From: Ferruginibacter sp.
GTDB lineage: Bacteria > Bacteroidota > Bacteroidia > Chitinophagales > Chitinophagaceae
Direction: 5' to 3'
Assembly (NCBI GenBank): GCA_016786725.1
Contig: JAEUVU010000023.1
Coordinates: 38,638-102,637, forward strand
Length of the DNA: 64,000 nucleotides
Shown in pieces: positions 18,527 to 26,395 of the stretch. Position 1 is the stretch's first letter, and every line of letters begins with the position of its first letter. Both the position numbers and the translations under genes were made by a program. Under the pieces are notes generated by a model, which was not told the DNA's origin, ran no database searches, and saw only the letters and a list, made by a program, of their open reading frames with translations.

Positions 18527-19528
18527 ATGAGTGCAGAAAAAATAATAGGCGAATGGAAGAAAAAGGTTTTTAAGAATATTTACTGGCTTGAGGGCGAAGA
18601 GGATTATTATATTGACATGATCGTTGACTATGCGGAGCATAAGATACTGGATGAGGCTGAAGCTGGTTTTAACCTGACTGTATTTTATGGCAGGGATGCA
18701 GACTGGGCAGCTGTTGTAAATGCCTGCAAAAGATACCCGATGTTTACAGATAAGCAGGTGGTTTTGCTTAAAGAAGCCCAGCAAATGAAAGATATTGATA
18801 AACTGGAAAGCTATGTGGAGAACCCCTTAAGCTCAACTATTTTTGTGGTGGCTCATAAAGCCAAAACCCTTGATAAAAGAGGAAAGCTTTACAAAGCTCT
18901 TAAAAAATCAGCAGAAATATTTACGTCGGAAAAAGTAAAGGATTATAAACTGCAGGAATGGATAGGAGAGTATGTAAGGTCGCAGGGATATAAGATCAAT
19001 GCAAAAGCCATCAGCCTTTTGGATGAACATTTGGGAAACGATCTGAACCGTATCGTAAATGAGATAGAAAAGCTTGCATTAAACTTAAAGGGTAAAAAAG
19101 AAATTACTGAAGACGATATTGAAAAGTATATCGGTATCAGCAAGGAGTACAATGTTTTTGAATTACAGGCTGCCATCGCAAAAAAAGACCTGGCCAAAGC
19201 CATTAAAATAATCCAGTATTTTGAAGGCAATCCCAAAGCAGGTCCCATACAGATGGTGCTGCCTGCTTTGTATGCAAACTTTAGTAAGGTGTATACGGTT
19301 TTTGGAATGCAGGATAAAAGCGAAGCTGCCCTTAAACCTCATTTTTATTTTAATAGCAGTGCGGTAAAAAATGCCCTGGAAACCATTAACAACTACGGTT
19401 ATGATGGTATTGAACGCATCTTATTGTTACTGCATCATTACAATTTAAAAGGAGTGGGGATAGGAGATACCGGAACTTCGGATGCTTCGCTGATGAAGGA
19501 AATGGTGGTTAAAATGGTTGCACGGTAG
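18527..19528 (+). CDS. holA: DNA polymerase III subunit delta
   Basis: HolA is the clamp-loader subunit that opens the beta sliding clamp during replication. The 333 residues show the family order: N-terminal divergent AAA-like domain (YWLEGEEDYYIDMIVDY, FNLTVFYGRDADW, KRYPMFTDKQVVLLKEAQQM), middle domain with GNDLNRIVNEIEKLAL, and C-terminal collar domain with YNVFELQAAIAKKDLAKA and LKGVGIGDTGTSDASLMKEMV. Length is as expected. The gene is alone between the divergent coiled-coil gene and convergent ribF. Confidence 0.93.
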   Translation: MSAEKIIGEWKKKVFKNIYWLEGEEDYYIDMIVDYAEHKILDEAEAGFNLTVFYGRDADWAAVVNACKRYPMFTDKQVVLLKEAQQMKDIDKLESYVENPLSSTIFVVAHKAKTLDKRGKLYKALKKSAEIFTSEKVKDYKLQEWIGEYVRSQGYKINAKAISLLDEHLGNDLNRIVNEIEKLALNLKGKKEITEDDIEKYIGISKEYNVFELQAAIAKKDLAKAIKIIQYFEGNPKAGPIQMVLPALYANFSKVYTVFGMQDKSEAALKPHFYFNSSAVKNALETINNYGYDGIERILLLLHHYNLKGVGIGDTGTSDASLMKEMVVKMVAR

Positions 19529-19555
19529 GAACACGCTCGTAGCTTGTTCAATTAA

Positions 19556-19576
19556 GAATTCGCCACAGTCGAATTC
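19556..19576. terminator. Hairpin between convergent holA and ribF
   Basis: GAATTCG and CGAATTC pair around a seven-base loop, immediately before the ribF stop. There is no T-run, so it may be a factor-dependent terminator or just a palindromic repeat. Confidence 0.4.
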
Positions 19577-20500
19577 CTACAAGCAAGCCAGACTATCTTC
19601 TTTGTCTTTATGCAATTGCATTTTCAAAGCTTCCAGTCCATCAAACTTCACTTCGCTGCGTAAATATTTTTTTACAATTACCCTGATGGTCTCGCAATAT
19701 ATCTCTTTGGAAAAATCAAAAATATTCACTTCTGTTACCCTTACTTTGCCATTAACGGTTGGTCTGAAACCGATGCTCATCATGCCTTTGTAGGTTTTGC
19801 CTTCAACAACAGTATAAACAGCATAAATACCATCGCCCAGGCAAATCTTTTCTTCATCCGTACTTTTTAAGTTGGCAGTAGGGTATCCAATGGTACGGCC
19901 TATCTTATCGCCATGAAAAACCTCCCCTTCAAAAAAGAAGTCATAACCCAGGAAATTATTGGCCTCCTCAATATTGCTGTGCAGTATGGCATTGCGGATA
20001 TTGGTGCTGCTTACTTTAATGGTATTCAATACATGTTCGGGTATTTCTTTCAGGTTGTAATTATAAACCGGCGCTTTTTCTTCCATCAGTTTATAATCCC
20101 CGGTTCGTTCTTTTCCAAAACGGTGATCGTAACCAATAATGATAGTATGCGGTGTAAATTTTGCAACAAGAAAATCCTGAATGTATTCTTCTGCAGTTTG
20201 ATTGGCAAAATAATCGGTGAATGGAACTACTACCAGGTGATCAATGCCGGTCTTTTCAAGTAGCTCAATTCTCTCTGGCAAAGTATTTATAAGCCTTACC
20301 CCGGTAATTACCGAAGAAACTACCTTGCGGGGATGAGGGTGAAATGTGATGATGACCGATTCACCACCAGCAGCAGCGGCTACTTCCTTTAAATTATCAA
20401 TGATCTGCCGGTGCCCCAGGTGAACCCCATCAAAGGTTCCAATGGTGATAACGGCATTATTAAAGACGGGCAGGCTATTTATATCGCGGTGTATCTGCAT
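19577..20500 (-). CDS. ribF: Bifunctional riboflavin kinase / FAD synthetase
   Basis: RibF phosphorylates riboflavin to FMN and adenylates FMN to FAD. The N-terminal nucleotidyltransferase half has AVITIGTFDGVHLGHRQII (about residues 17-35) and HTIIIGYDHRFGKERTG; the C-terminal riboflavin-kinase half has GDKIGRTIGYPTANL and MMSIGFRPTVNG. I choose the ATG at 20500 (MQIHRDINSLPVF), giving 307 residues, because the 24 extra codons up to 20572 are encoded by a heptanucleotide repeat array and have no family counterpart. It is divergent from purM. Confidence 0.94.
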   Translation of the reverse strand: MQIHRDINSLPVFNNAVITIGTFDGVHLGHRQIIDNLKEVAAAAGGESVIITFHPHPRKVVSSVITGVRLINTLPERIELLEKTGIDHLVVVPFTDYFANQTAEEYIQDFLVAKFTPHTIIIGYDHRFGKERTGDYKLMEEKAPVYNYNLKEIPEHVLNTIKVSSTNIRNAILHSNIEEANNFLGYDFFFEGEVFHGDKIGRTIGYPTANLKSTDEEKICLGDGIYAVYTVVEGKTYKGMMSIGFRPTVNGKVRVTEVNIFDFSKEIYCETIRVIVKKYLRSEVKFDGLEALKMQLHKDKEDSLACL

Positions 20501-20522
20501 AATTAAAGGTGCAAATCTACTT

Positions 20523-20550
20523 GATAATTTATAATGGATAATGGATAATT
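20523..20550. repeat. Heptanucleotide array (4 units)
   Basis: GATAATT, TATAATG, GATAATG, GATAATT: four contiguous degenerate 7-base units immediately upstream of ribF on the side shared with purM. Confidence 0.75.
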
Positions 20551-20571
20551 GCTTTGTAATTTGCGGCAGCA

Positions 20572-20599
20572 TTTTGATTTTTTATTTTTGACTTTTTAC
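20572..20599. repeat. Heptanucleotide array (4 units) before purM
   Basis: TTTTGAT, TTTTTAT, TTTTGAC, TTTTTAC: four contiguous 7-base units ending eight bases before the purM ATG. Its complement (GTCAAAA, GTAAAAA) resembles the heptads found inside purM at 21354-21374. Confidence 0.7.
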
Positions 20600-20607
20600 T
20601 TAAATCA

Positions 20608-21831
20608 ATGTCTTTATACAACAAAAGGGGCGTATCTGCCCAAAAAGAAGAAGTGCACGCAGCGGTCAAAAACCTTGACCAGGGTTTGTATCCGCATGCT
20701 TTCTGTAAAATTTATCCTGATTTTTTAGGCGGTGATGATGATTTTGTAAACATCATGCATGCAGATGGAGCAGGTACCAAAAGCATACTGGCTTATTTAT
20801 ACTGGAAAGAAACCGGTGATATATCTGTTTGGAAAGGTATTGCACAAGATGCAATTGTGATGAACCTGGATGATCTGCTCTGTGTGGGTATTTATGATAA
20901 TATTGTTTTTAATTCAACCATTGATAGAAACAAAAATTTAATTCCAGGCGAAGTTTTGGAACAGGTGATCAACGGGTCCCAGGAATTATTTGACCGGTTA
21001 AAAACGTTTGGGGTAAACATTCATTATTTGGGTGGGGAAACGGCAGATGTTGGCGATGTAGTGCGTACGGTTGCTGTAAACGGTACCATGACCAGCAGAT
21101 GGCTAAAGAATAAGATCATCAGCAATGAAAAAATAAAAGCGGGGGATGTGATTGTTGGTTTTGCCAGTTATGGCCAGGCAACTTATGAAACAGATTACAA
21201 CAGCGGCCTTGGCAGTAATGGACTAACCAGTGCCAGGCATGACGTGTTGAATAAATTTTATGCCGAAAATTTTAAAGAGAGTTTTGATAATAACCTGTCG
21301 GATGATGTGGTTTATATTGGAAAGCACAGACTGACTGATTCTGTGGAAGTCATAAGTCAAAAGTCAAAAGTAAAAACAACGATTGGACAACTTTTGCTTT
21401 CGCCAACAAGAACCTATGCTCCAGTGATGAAAGAATTATTAGAAAATCATTTTGATAAGATACACGGCCTTATACATTGCAGTGGCGGCGGGCAAACCAA
21501 GTGCATGAAATACCTGCCTGAGTTACCGTCTGACGCTTCGGCTGACGGTGTTACAAGTCCGAGGTTTTTGAAAGTGATAAAAGACAATTTATTTGAAGCG
21601 CCGGAAATTTTCAAGATCATTCAGGAAAACAGCGGGAGCAACAATAAAGAGATGTACGAAGTGTTTAACATGGGTTGCCGCCTGGAAATTTATTGTGATA
21701 CTGTTGACGCAGATATCATGATTTCAGCAGCAAATGAATTTGGAATTGCTGCACAGGTTATAGGCAGGGTGGAGGAGAGTGACGAAAAGGAACTTGTGAT
21801 CAAGTTGAAAGAAGAAGAGATAAGGTATTAA
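20608..21831 (+). CDS. purM: Phosphoribosylformylglycinamidine cyclo-ligase (AIR synthase)-like
   Basis: PurM makes aminoimidazole ribonucleotide from FGAM with ATP in purine synthesis. Visible family blocks: IMHADGAGTKSILAYLYW (N-terminal), AQDAIVMNLDDLLCVG (metal/substrate loop), YLGGETADVGDVVRT and LIHCSGGGQTKC, with the 407 residues arranged as in the long Bacteroidota form. Two segments look inserted: SQKSKVK (21355-21375), encoded by a three-unit heptad array, and SDASADGVTSPR (about 21529-21564), encoded by a REP-like palindrome. Both keep the frame. It is divergent from ribF. Confidence 0.88.
   Translation: MSLYNKRGVSAQKEEVHAAVKNLDQGLYPHAFCKIYPDFLGGDDDFVNIMHADGAGTKSILAYLYWKETGDISVWKGIAQDAIVMNLDDLLCVGIYDNIVFNSTIDRNKNLIPGEVLEQVINGSQELFDRLKTFGVNIHYLGGETADVGDVVRTVAVNGTMTSRWLKNKIISNEKIKAGDVIVGFASYGQATYETDYNSGLGSNGLTSARHDVLNKFYAENFKESFDNNLSDDVVYIGKHRLTDSVEVISQKSKVKTTIGQLLLSPTRTYAPVMKELLENHFDKIHGLIHCSGGGQTKCMKYLPELPSDASADGVTSPRFLKVIKDNLFEAPEIFKIIQENSGSNNKEMYEVFNMGCRLEIYCDTVDADIMISAANEFGIAAQVIGRVEESDEKELVIKLKEEEIRY
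21354..21374 (+). repeat. Intragenic heptanucleotide array in purM (3 units)
   Basis: AAGTCAA, AAGTCAA, AAGTAAA: exactly 21 bases, so it adds seven codons (SQKSKVK) without changing frame. Confidence 0.75.
21525..21549. repeat. Imperfect palindrome inside purM
   Basis: ACCGTC ... GACGGT arms with a GC-rich centre that repeats TGACG/CTGAC. It encodes residues that look foreign to the PurM fold and resembles an intergenic REP-type sequence. Confidence 0.5.
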
Positions 21832-21868
21832 AAAAATAAGGCAGTCATAAAGGCTGCCTTATTTTTTT
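21831..21868. terminator. Bidirectional terminator between purM and the M56 gene
   Basis: AATAAGGCAG and CTGCCTTATT pair around a nine-base loop, with A-run and T-run flanks. It serves both convergent genes. Confidence 0.88.
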
Positions 21869-21890
21869 AAGTAAGAACTTTTCATGGCTA

Positions 21891-23831
21891 TTACTGTTCT
21901 TCTATCACAAAAGTGATGGGTTGTTTCTTGTAAGCATTTACTTTTTTGCCATTTTGTACCGCAGGTTGCCATCTTGGTGCATTGGTAATAATACTGATAC
22001 AATGCTGCGCTGTCTTTGTTCCGATATAATTTTCTGTAGTTACATCAGATACGGTTCCATCGTTATGCACAATAAACTTAACAATGATGGTGTATTTACC
22101 TGCTTTCCAGCCTTCATCAACAGGCATACTGGCTTTTAGGTTTGCAAACAGGTATTTTCTCCAGGCTTCATCTCCACCTGTGAAGGCGGGACTGGTTTCG
22201 GTTTTTAAGAAAATCGTGTTTTGCCTTACATATTCTTTTTGTTTTTCCAGCACTTTGCTTTTATCTAAAGGATAACCCTGCACGACAACTTCGTTAATTT
22301 TGTTGCTGTAAGCCACCTTTGCTTCATTATAGGCTGCGATCTCTAGCTTTTGTTTTTCAAGCTTATCCAATTGTATACCGGCTAAACGTATTGTTGCAGC
22401 TGAGTCATAGATTTTAGCAAGTGCTCGCTTCTCCATGTATATTTGTTTTTCGTTTTCCCTGATCTTTTGTTCAAGAATAAGATCGTTTTTTATCCTTGCC
22501 AGGTCGTTCTCCTTTAATTTCAACTCCTGTATTTCGCTCTCAAGTTTCAGTTTGGCGGGATTAACGCCGGTTATTTCCTGCTTTTTTGTTCTGATTGAAA
22601 TAACACCATCTTTACCGGGTTGTCCGTACTTGGCAATAGCAGCTTCATTTTTAATTACGTCAATACTCACAATATCATTCGGCATTAGCTGTTCGAGGTT
22701 AAAATCTTTTCCTTGAAGTACTCCATCCACAACAAAGAGCAGGTTAGATTTCCGGCTTTCAATTTCAATAAGGGGTTTACCGCCATCATCCTGTATGGCA
22801 ATTGATTTAATTTTCGGGTTTGTATCGGATTTGTTTATTGCTTGTATCACAGCTGTTTCCAATTGTTCTTTATCAGGCAGGGTACCAGTGGGGTTTATAA
22901 ATGCAGCAGGTTCGGCAAACGTAGTTGATTTTGCTACAGGGTTAGGTTTGTTTTTAATCTTGAATGTAAAAGCAGCAAAAACCATTATTGCCAATGGCAA
23001 TACCATGATACGGGCAAGATAATTTACCCTCGGATTTTTATTTTTTGTTAGCATAAGTAGTCTTCGTTTTATGGGTGAATAGAAAAAATTATTAGCCAGT
23101 TCAAACCGGTGTTTTGGATATGCAGCCTGCAATATCATGGCTGCAAAAGCAGATGTGTCGCTATCTTCAACTGCTTTTTTATCAGCGATAAATTCATGGA
23201 TCATGTTCAGCTCTTTGCGGTAAAGCCAGAAGAAGGGGTTGCACCAGCAAAAAATAAGAATGCTATTTACAAAGAGTTTATCGTGTGTATGTTTTTCCTG
23301 TATGTGAGCCACCTCGTGTTTAAATATCTGGCGGCCCGTTGTGGTACCTAAATCAATGCTGCTGTTCCAGAAAATGTATTTTAAGAAAGAAAATGGTGTG
23401 CTGTTATCTTGTGTATTTATAAAAGCAAAATCTTCTACCTGTTGCACAGGATATTTTTTTAAAAGGGTACGGATTAGCAATAAAGTACGCAGCATTACAG
23501 AACAGAAAATGAGGGAAACAAGCATGTAAATAACAGGGTATAATTGCTCAAAACTCCAGTTGCTTTCTTTTGCAGTAAACACAATATTATTCATGTATTC
23601 ATCACCAGCAGATACAGCCTGTAATACACGTATAGCCTGGTTTGTATCTGCTGCCGGCTGCCAGAAATTTATTTTAAGCAGGGGTAATAAAAGTGACAGT
23701 ATCATCGCAGTCAGTAAATAGAACCGGTTGTATTGGTGAAATATTTTATTACGCAGAAACAACCAATAGTAACCAAACAAAATGCCGGAGCAGATGATCA
23801 CTTTTAGCATGTACCAGAAGAAGGGTAGCAT
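21891..23831 (-). CDS. BlaR1-like M56 metallopeptidase with TonB-receptor plug-like segment and TonB C-terminal domain
   Basis: A 646-residue membrane sensor protease. Domains in order: membrane segments at about 6-25, 36-54 and 98-120; cytoplasmic M56 zinc protease with HEVAH (172-176) and EFIAD (213-217); a fourth membrane segment (about 274-292); a periplasmic segment resembling a TonB-dependent receptor plug (363-418: LLFVVDGV, MPNDIVSIDVIKNEAAIAKYG, KDGVISIRTKK); a coiled coil (about 425-510); and a TonB C-terminal-like domain (about 555-646). By analogy with BlaR1/MecR1 it would cleave the BlaI repressor encoded just upstream. The ligand is unknown; the plug and TonB parts suggest an outer-membrane transport link. 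Confidence 0.88.
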   Translation of the reverse strand: MLPFFWYMLKVIICSGILFGYYWLFLRNKIFHQYNRFYLLTAMILSLLLPLLKINFWQPAADTNQAIRVLQAVSAGDEYMNNIVFTAKESNWSFEQLYPVIYMLVSLIFCSVMLRTLLLIRTLLKKYPVQQVEDFAFINTQDNSTPFSFLKYIFWNSSIDLGTTTGRQIFKHEVAHIQEKHTHDKLFVNSILIFCWCNPFFWLYRKELNMIHEFIADKKAVEDSDTSAFAAMILQAAYPKHRFELANNFFYSPIKRRLLMLTKNKNPRVNYLARIMVLPLAIMVFAAFTFKIKNKPNPVAKSTTFAEPAAFINPTGTLPDKEQLETAVIQAINKSDTNPKIKSIAIQDDGGKPLIEIESRKSNLLFVVDGVLQGKDFNLEQLMPNDIVSIDVIKNEAAIAKYGQPGKDGVISIRTKKQEITGVNPAKLKLESEIQELKLKENDLARIKNDLILEQKIRENEKQIYMEKRALAKIYDSAATIRLAGIQLDKLEKQKLEIAAYNEAKVAYSNKINEVVVQGYPLDKSKVLEKQKEYVRQNTIFLKTETSPAFTGGDEAWRKYLFANLKASMPVDEGWKAGKYTIIVKFIVHNDGTVSDVTTENYIGTKTAQHCISIITNAPRWQPAVQNGKKVNAYKKQPITFVIEEQ

Positions 23832-23863
23832 AAAAATTAATTTAAACGGTTAACTTTTTTATT

Positions 23864-23891
23864 CTGTTTCTTGTTATTTGTTTCTTGTTTG
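23864..23891. repeat. Heptanucleotide array (4 units)
   Basis: CTGTTTC, TTGTTAT, TTGTTTC, TTGTTTG in tandem in the gap between the M56 gene and blaI. A 19-base part is the exact inverted complement of 23923-23941. Confidence 0.75.
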
Positions 23892-23922
23892 TAGATCTCT
23901 GCAACTCGAATGAGTTCAACGG

Positions 23923-23943
23923 GAAACAAATAACAAGAAACGG
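23923..23943. repeat. Heptanucleotide array (3 units), inverted relative to 23864-23891
   Basis: GAAACAA, ATAACAA, GAAACGG. The 19 bases 23923-23941 can pair perfectly with 23866-23884, so the message between blaI and the M56 gene could form a long hairpin. Confidence 0.75.
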
Positions 23944-23948
23944 ATTGA

Positions 23949-24305
23949 TTATTTTTTCTTCAACTGTTTCAACAGCATCTCCAGGTCTTCTACACTGAGG
24001 TTGTTTTCTTTTATCATAAAGGATACTGCATTACTGAACGAGCCGTCAAAATATCCTTTTACAAAACTCTTCATTGTGTTTTTGCTGTATGCATCCTTGG
24101 TCACTAGTGGATAATATTGATGGGTTCTTCCAAATTGGGTGATGCCAACAAATTCTTTATCTACCAATATTTTAATAATGGTAGCAACAGTGTTGCTATG
24201 CGGCTTCGGCTCTGATAATTCGTCCATAATATCTCTCAAAAAAGCCTTATCCAGCTTCCAGATTACCTGCATGATCTGCTCTTCGGCCTTGGTTAAATTT
24301 TTCAT
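23949..24305 (-). CDS. BlaI/MecI/CopY-family transcriptional repressor
   Basis: A 118-residue winged-helix repressor: TKAEEQIMQVIWKLDKAFLRDIMDEL begins the DNA-binding domain, HSNTVATIIKILVDKEFVG is the recognition helix and following strand, and YYPLVTKDAYSKNTMKSFVKGYF starts the dimerisation helices. It should bind palindromes of the TAGTT/AACTA type and be released by the M56 protease encoded 117 bases downstream. Two such palindromes lie 36-71 bases upstream of its own start, supporting autorepression of the blaI-M56 operon. Confidence 0.93.
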   Translation of the reverse strand: MKNLTKAEEQIMQVIWKLDKAFLRDIMDELSEPKPHSNTVATIIKILVDKEFVGITQFGRTHQYYPLVTKDAYSKNTMKSFVKGYFDGSFSNAVSFMIKENNLSVEDLEMLLKQLKKK

Positions 24306-24340
24306 TTAATTATTTTTTTGACTTGATAAAGTAAATGTAA

Positions 24341-24356
24341 AACTAATTTTTTAGTT
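24341..24356. promoter_or_regulatory. Probable BlaI operator 1
   Basis: AACTAA TTTT TTAGTT is a perfect palindrome upstream of the blaI-like gene. Confidence 0.65.
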
Positions 24357-24360
24357 AAAC

Positions 24361-24376
24361 AACTATTTTTTTAGTT
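24361..24376. promoter_or_regulatory. Probable BlaI operator 2
   Basis: AACTA and TAGTT arms around six T residues. Its centre is 20 bp from that of operator 1, so two dimers would bind on the same DNA face. Confidence 0.65.
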
Positions 24377-24551
24377 TACAGCGATTTTAACAATTGGCGA
24401 AAAATTATTTTTTAAACCTGACCTTGTAAAAGCTATTTTTGCCAGATAAGCAAAGTTGAAGAATGGTATGCGGTAAAAGTGAGCGGTGCCAATGAAGCTT
24501 GATAGAATTCAAATGACCGAAACAAAATAAATATAAAACATAATCTTCTCC

Positions 24552-24585
24552 ATTTTCCTCCCTTGCGGGGAGGATAGGAGGGGCT
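24552..24585. repeat. G/C-rich palindromic intergenic repeat
   Basis: CCTCCC TTGC GGGGAGG followed by ATAGGAGGGG can fold in two alternative ways. It lies 19 bases before the FtsE-like gene and looks like a dispersed repeat. Confidence 0.5.
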
Positions 24586-24603
24586 TCAAACTCAAAACTT
24601 TTT

Positions 24604-25293
24604 ATGTCTCAATCAATAGTTGAATTAACTAACGTAAATATTTATCAAAGCAACAGCCTTATTTTAAGTGATGTAAACATATCGATAGATAAAGGTGAGT
24701 TTGTTTACCTGGTTGGTAAAACCGGTACCGGCAAAAGCAGCCTGTTGAAAACCATGTATGGTGACCTTGAATTGAAGAGTGGTGAAGGATGGGTTGCCGG
24801 CCATGAGCTGAAAACACTTACCTGGAAAACGGTTCCTTTCTTACGACGTAACCTGGGCGTGGTTTTTCAGGATTTTCAATTGCTTACCGACAGAAATGTG
24901 AATGAGAATATGAAGTTTGTTTTAAAAGCTACCGGCTGGAAGGATGAAAAGCTAATGGATGAAAAAATTGCTGATGTGCTTGAAAAGGTAGGTTTGAAAA
25001 CCAAAGGCTTTAAGATGCCTTTTGAGTTAAGCGGGGGAGAGCAGCAACGTGTTGATATTGCCAGGGCGCTATTAAATTCTCCCAAACTTATTTTGGCTGA
25101 TGAACCTACCGGTAACCTCGATCCGGAGACAACTGACGAGATTATGCATTTACTGTTCCATATCTGCAGGGATTATAACACAACTATCATTATGGCTACG
25201 CATGATTACCTGGTGATTAAAAAATTTCCGGCACGTACCATTAAAACCGAGAATGGAAAAGTGTGGGATAATGCTACCATAGAAATGCTGTAA
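24604..25293 (+). CDS. FtsE-like cell-division ABC transporter ATP-binding protein
   Basis: A 229-residue ABC ATPase with Walker A VGKTGTGKSS (about residues 37-46), Q-loop VFQDFQLL, signature LSGGEQQR, Walker B LILADEPTGNLD and switch histidine ATHD. Similarity to FtsE (TDRNVNENMKFVL, RTIKTENGKVW) suggests it pairs with an FtsX permease to control cell-wall hydrolases at the septum. No permease gene is adjacent, which is usual for Bacteroidota FtsE. Its last 20 bases overlap the 3' end of the convergent glycosyltransferase gene. Confidence 0.87.
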   Translation: MSQSIVELTNVNIYQSNSLILSDVNISIDKGEFVYLVGKTGTGKSSLLKTMYGDLELKSGEGWVAGHELKTLTWKTVPFLRRNLGVVFQDFQLLTDRNVNENMKFVLKATGWKDEKLMDEKIADVLEKVGLKTKGFKMPFELSGGEQQRVDIARALLNSPKLILADEPTGNLDPETTDEIMHLLFHICRDYNTTIIMATHDYLVIKKFPARTIKTENGKVWDNATIEML

Positions 25294-26395
25294 GCTGCCG
25301 GGCATTGGCTTCATTATTATACACTGTCTGTAATAAACCTTGCCTCTTTTGTGCTTCCTGCTCAGTAAAAGGTTGCGTGTACAATTCTTCAATTTTGTTT
25401 TTGAAACCTTCAGCATCCTCAGCAAGGTGACAAAATGCTTCCAGTCCTGAGCCTTCAACACCTGCTTTATTAACCAAACAGTGCCTTCCGTTAAAAATGG
25501 CGTTTAATAATTTTAATTTGATGCCTGTACTATTAAACGATGGTAATACATGAATATGTGCCTTGCAGATCATGTCCTGCAACTCTTTACCGGTTGGGTT
25601 AGCAACAATGCAGGTATGCTGGTGATCATGTGCAAACTTTTGTAATTTTGGTGATGGATTTTTACCTGCAATTACAAAAGGTAAATTCAATTTGCTGAAA
25701 ACATTTTGCAAAAGCCAAATAACCGCTCCTTCATTTTCATTAATTGATAAATTGCCATGATACAGGCAAAAACAACCTTTACCTTCTTTACCAACAGCCA
25801 GCGTATAGGGTAAAAAAACCGGCAGGTAATGAATGTCTGTTGCTTTAAATTCTTTTTGATACAGGTCAACATCCTGTTTGCTTACAGCCAAAAATGTTGC
25901 TTTGCCAGCAATTGCTTTTTCATATTTTTTGAGGAGCCGGCTTTCATTTAAAAAATACAGCTTTTTGAACAGGTTCTTTTCCTGCTTTGCCAGTTGTTTG
26001 TAGTAAGCAAACTCGGCATTGTGCAGGCGAACAATAACTTTCCTGGTATTGAGCTGGCGGGTTTTCAGATAGTATGTGCAATGGATACCTTCCAATAAAA
26101 CAGGGTAGTTATCTTTTTTAAGATTCGTTATCAATGCTTCATTAACACGGCTGTTCACTATAAATGGTATGCTGAGTGAAAAGCTTTTGTTATTTGATTT
26201 TCGCTGATAGTAGTTTACGGTTTCGCAATATTTATTCAATTCTTCCCGGGGTGTTCTGTTTTTGGTAAAACAGTGCAGGTGGATTTTTACACCCCGCTGG
26301 TGCAGCGATTTTATTTTATAAAACAGGTCAACTACTCCGCCATAATCAACAGGGCAGGGAACTTCGAGGCAAACGATATGTAGATGTTTATCCAA
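25274..26395 (-). CDS. Glycosyltransferase (GT4-like)
   Basis: The 373-residue protein has a GT-B-type layout: N-terminal half with HIVCLEVPCPVDYGGVVDLFYKIKSL (a glycine-rich acceptor-side loop), and C-terminal half with LYHGNLSINENEGAVIWLL, FVIAGKNPSP, KAHIHVLPSFNSTGIKLKLLNAIFNGRHCLV and EGSGLEAFCHL, typical of GT4 nucleotide-sugar binding. It overlaps the following glycosyltransferase gene by eight bases, so translation is probably coupled. Likely role: building a surface polysaccharide or glycolipid; the sugar is unknown. Confidence 0.85.
   Translation of the reverse strand: MDKHLHIVCLEVPCPVDYGGVVDLFYKIKSLHQRGVKIHLHCFTKNRTPREELNKYCETVNYYQRKSNNKSFSLSIPFIVNSRVNEALITNLKKDNYPVLLEGIHCTYYLKTRQLNTRKVIVRLHNAEFAYYKQLAKQEKNLFKKLYFLNESRLLKKYEKAIAGKATFLAVSKQDVDLYQKEFKATDIHYLPVFLPYTLAVGKEGKGCFCLYHGNLSINENEGAVIWLLQNVFSKLNLPFVIAGKNPSPKLQKFAHDHQHTCIVANPTGKELQDMICKAHIHVLPSFNSTGIKLKLLNAIFNGRHCLVNKAGVEGSGLEAFCHLAEDAEGFKNKIEELYTQPFTEQEAQKRQGLLQTVYNNEANARQLTAFLW

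Noticed and set aside
20501..20572. 24-codon extension of RibF
   Set aside because: It translates heptad repeats (for example IIHYKLSS) and has no place in the RibF fold.
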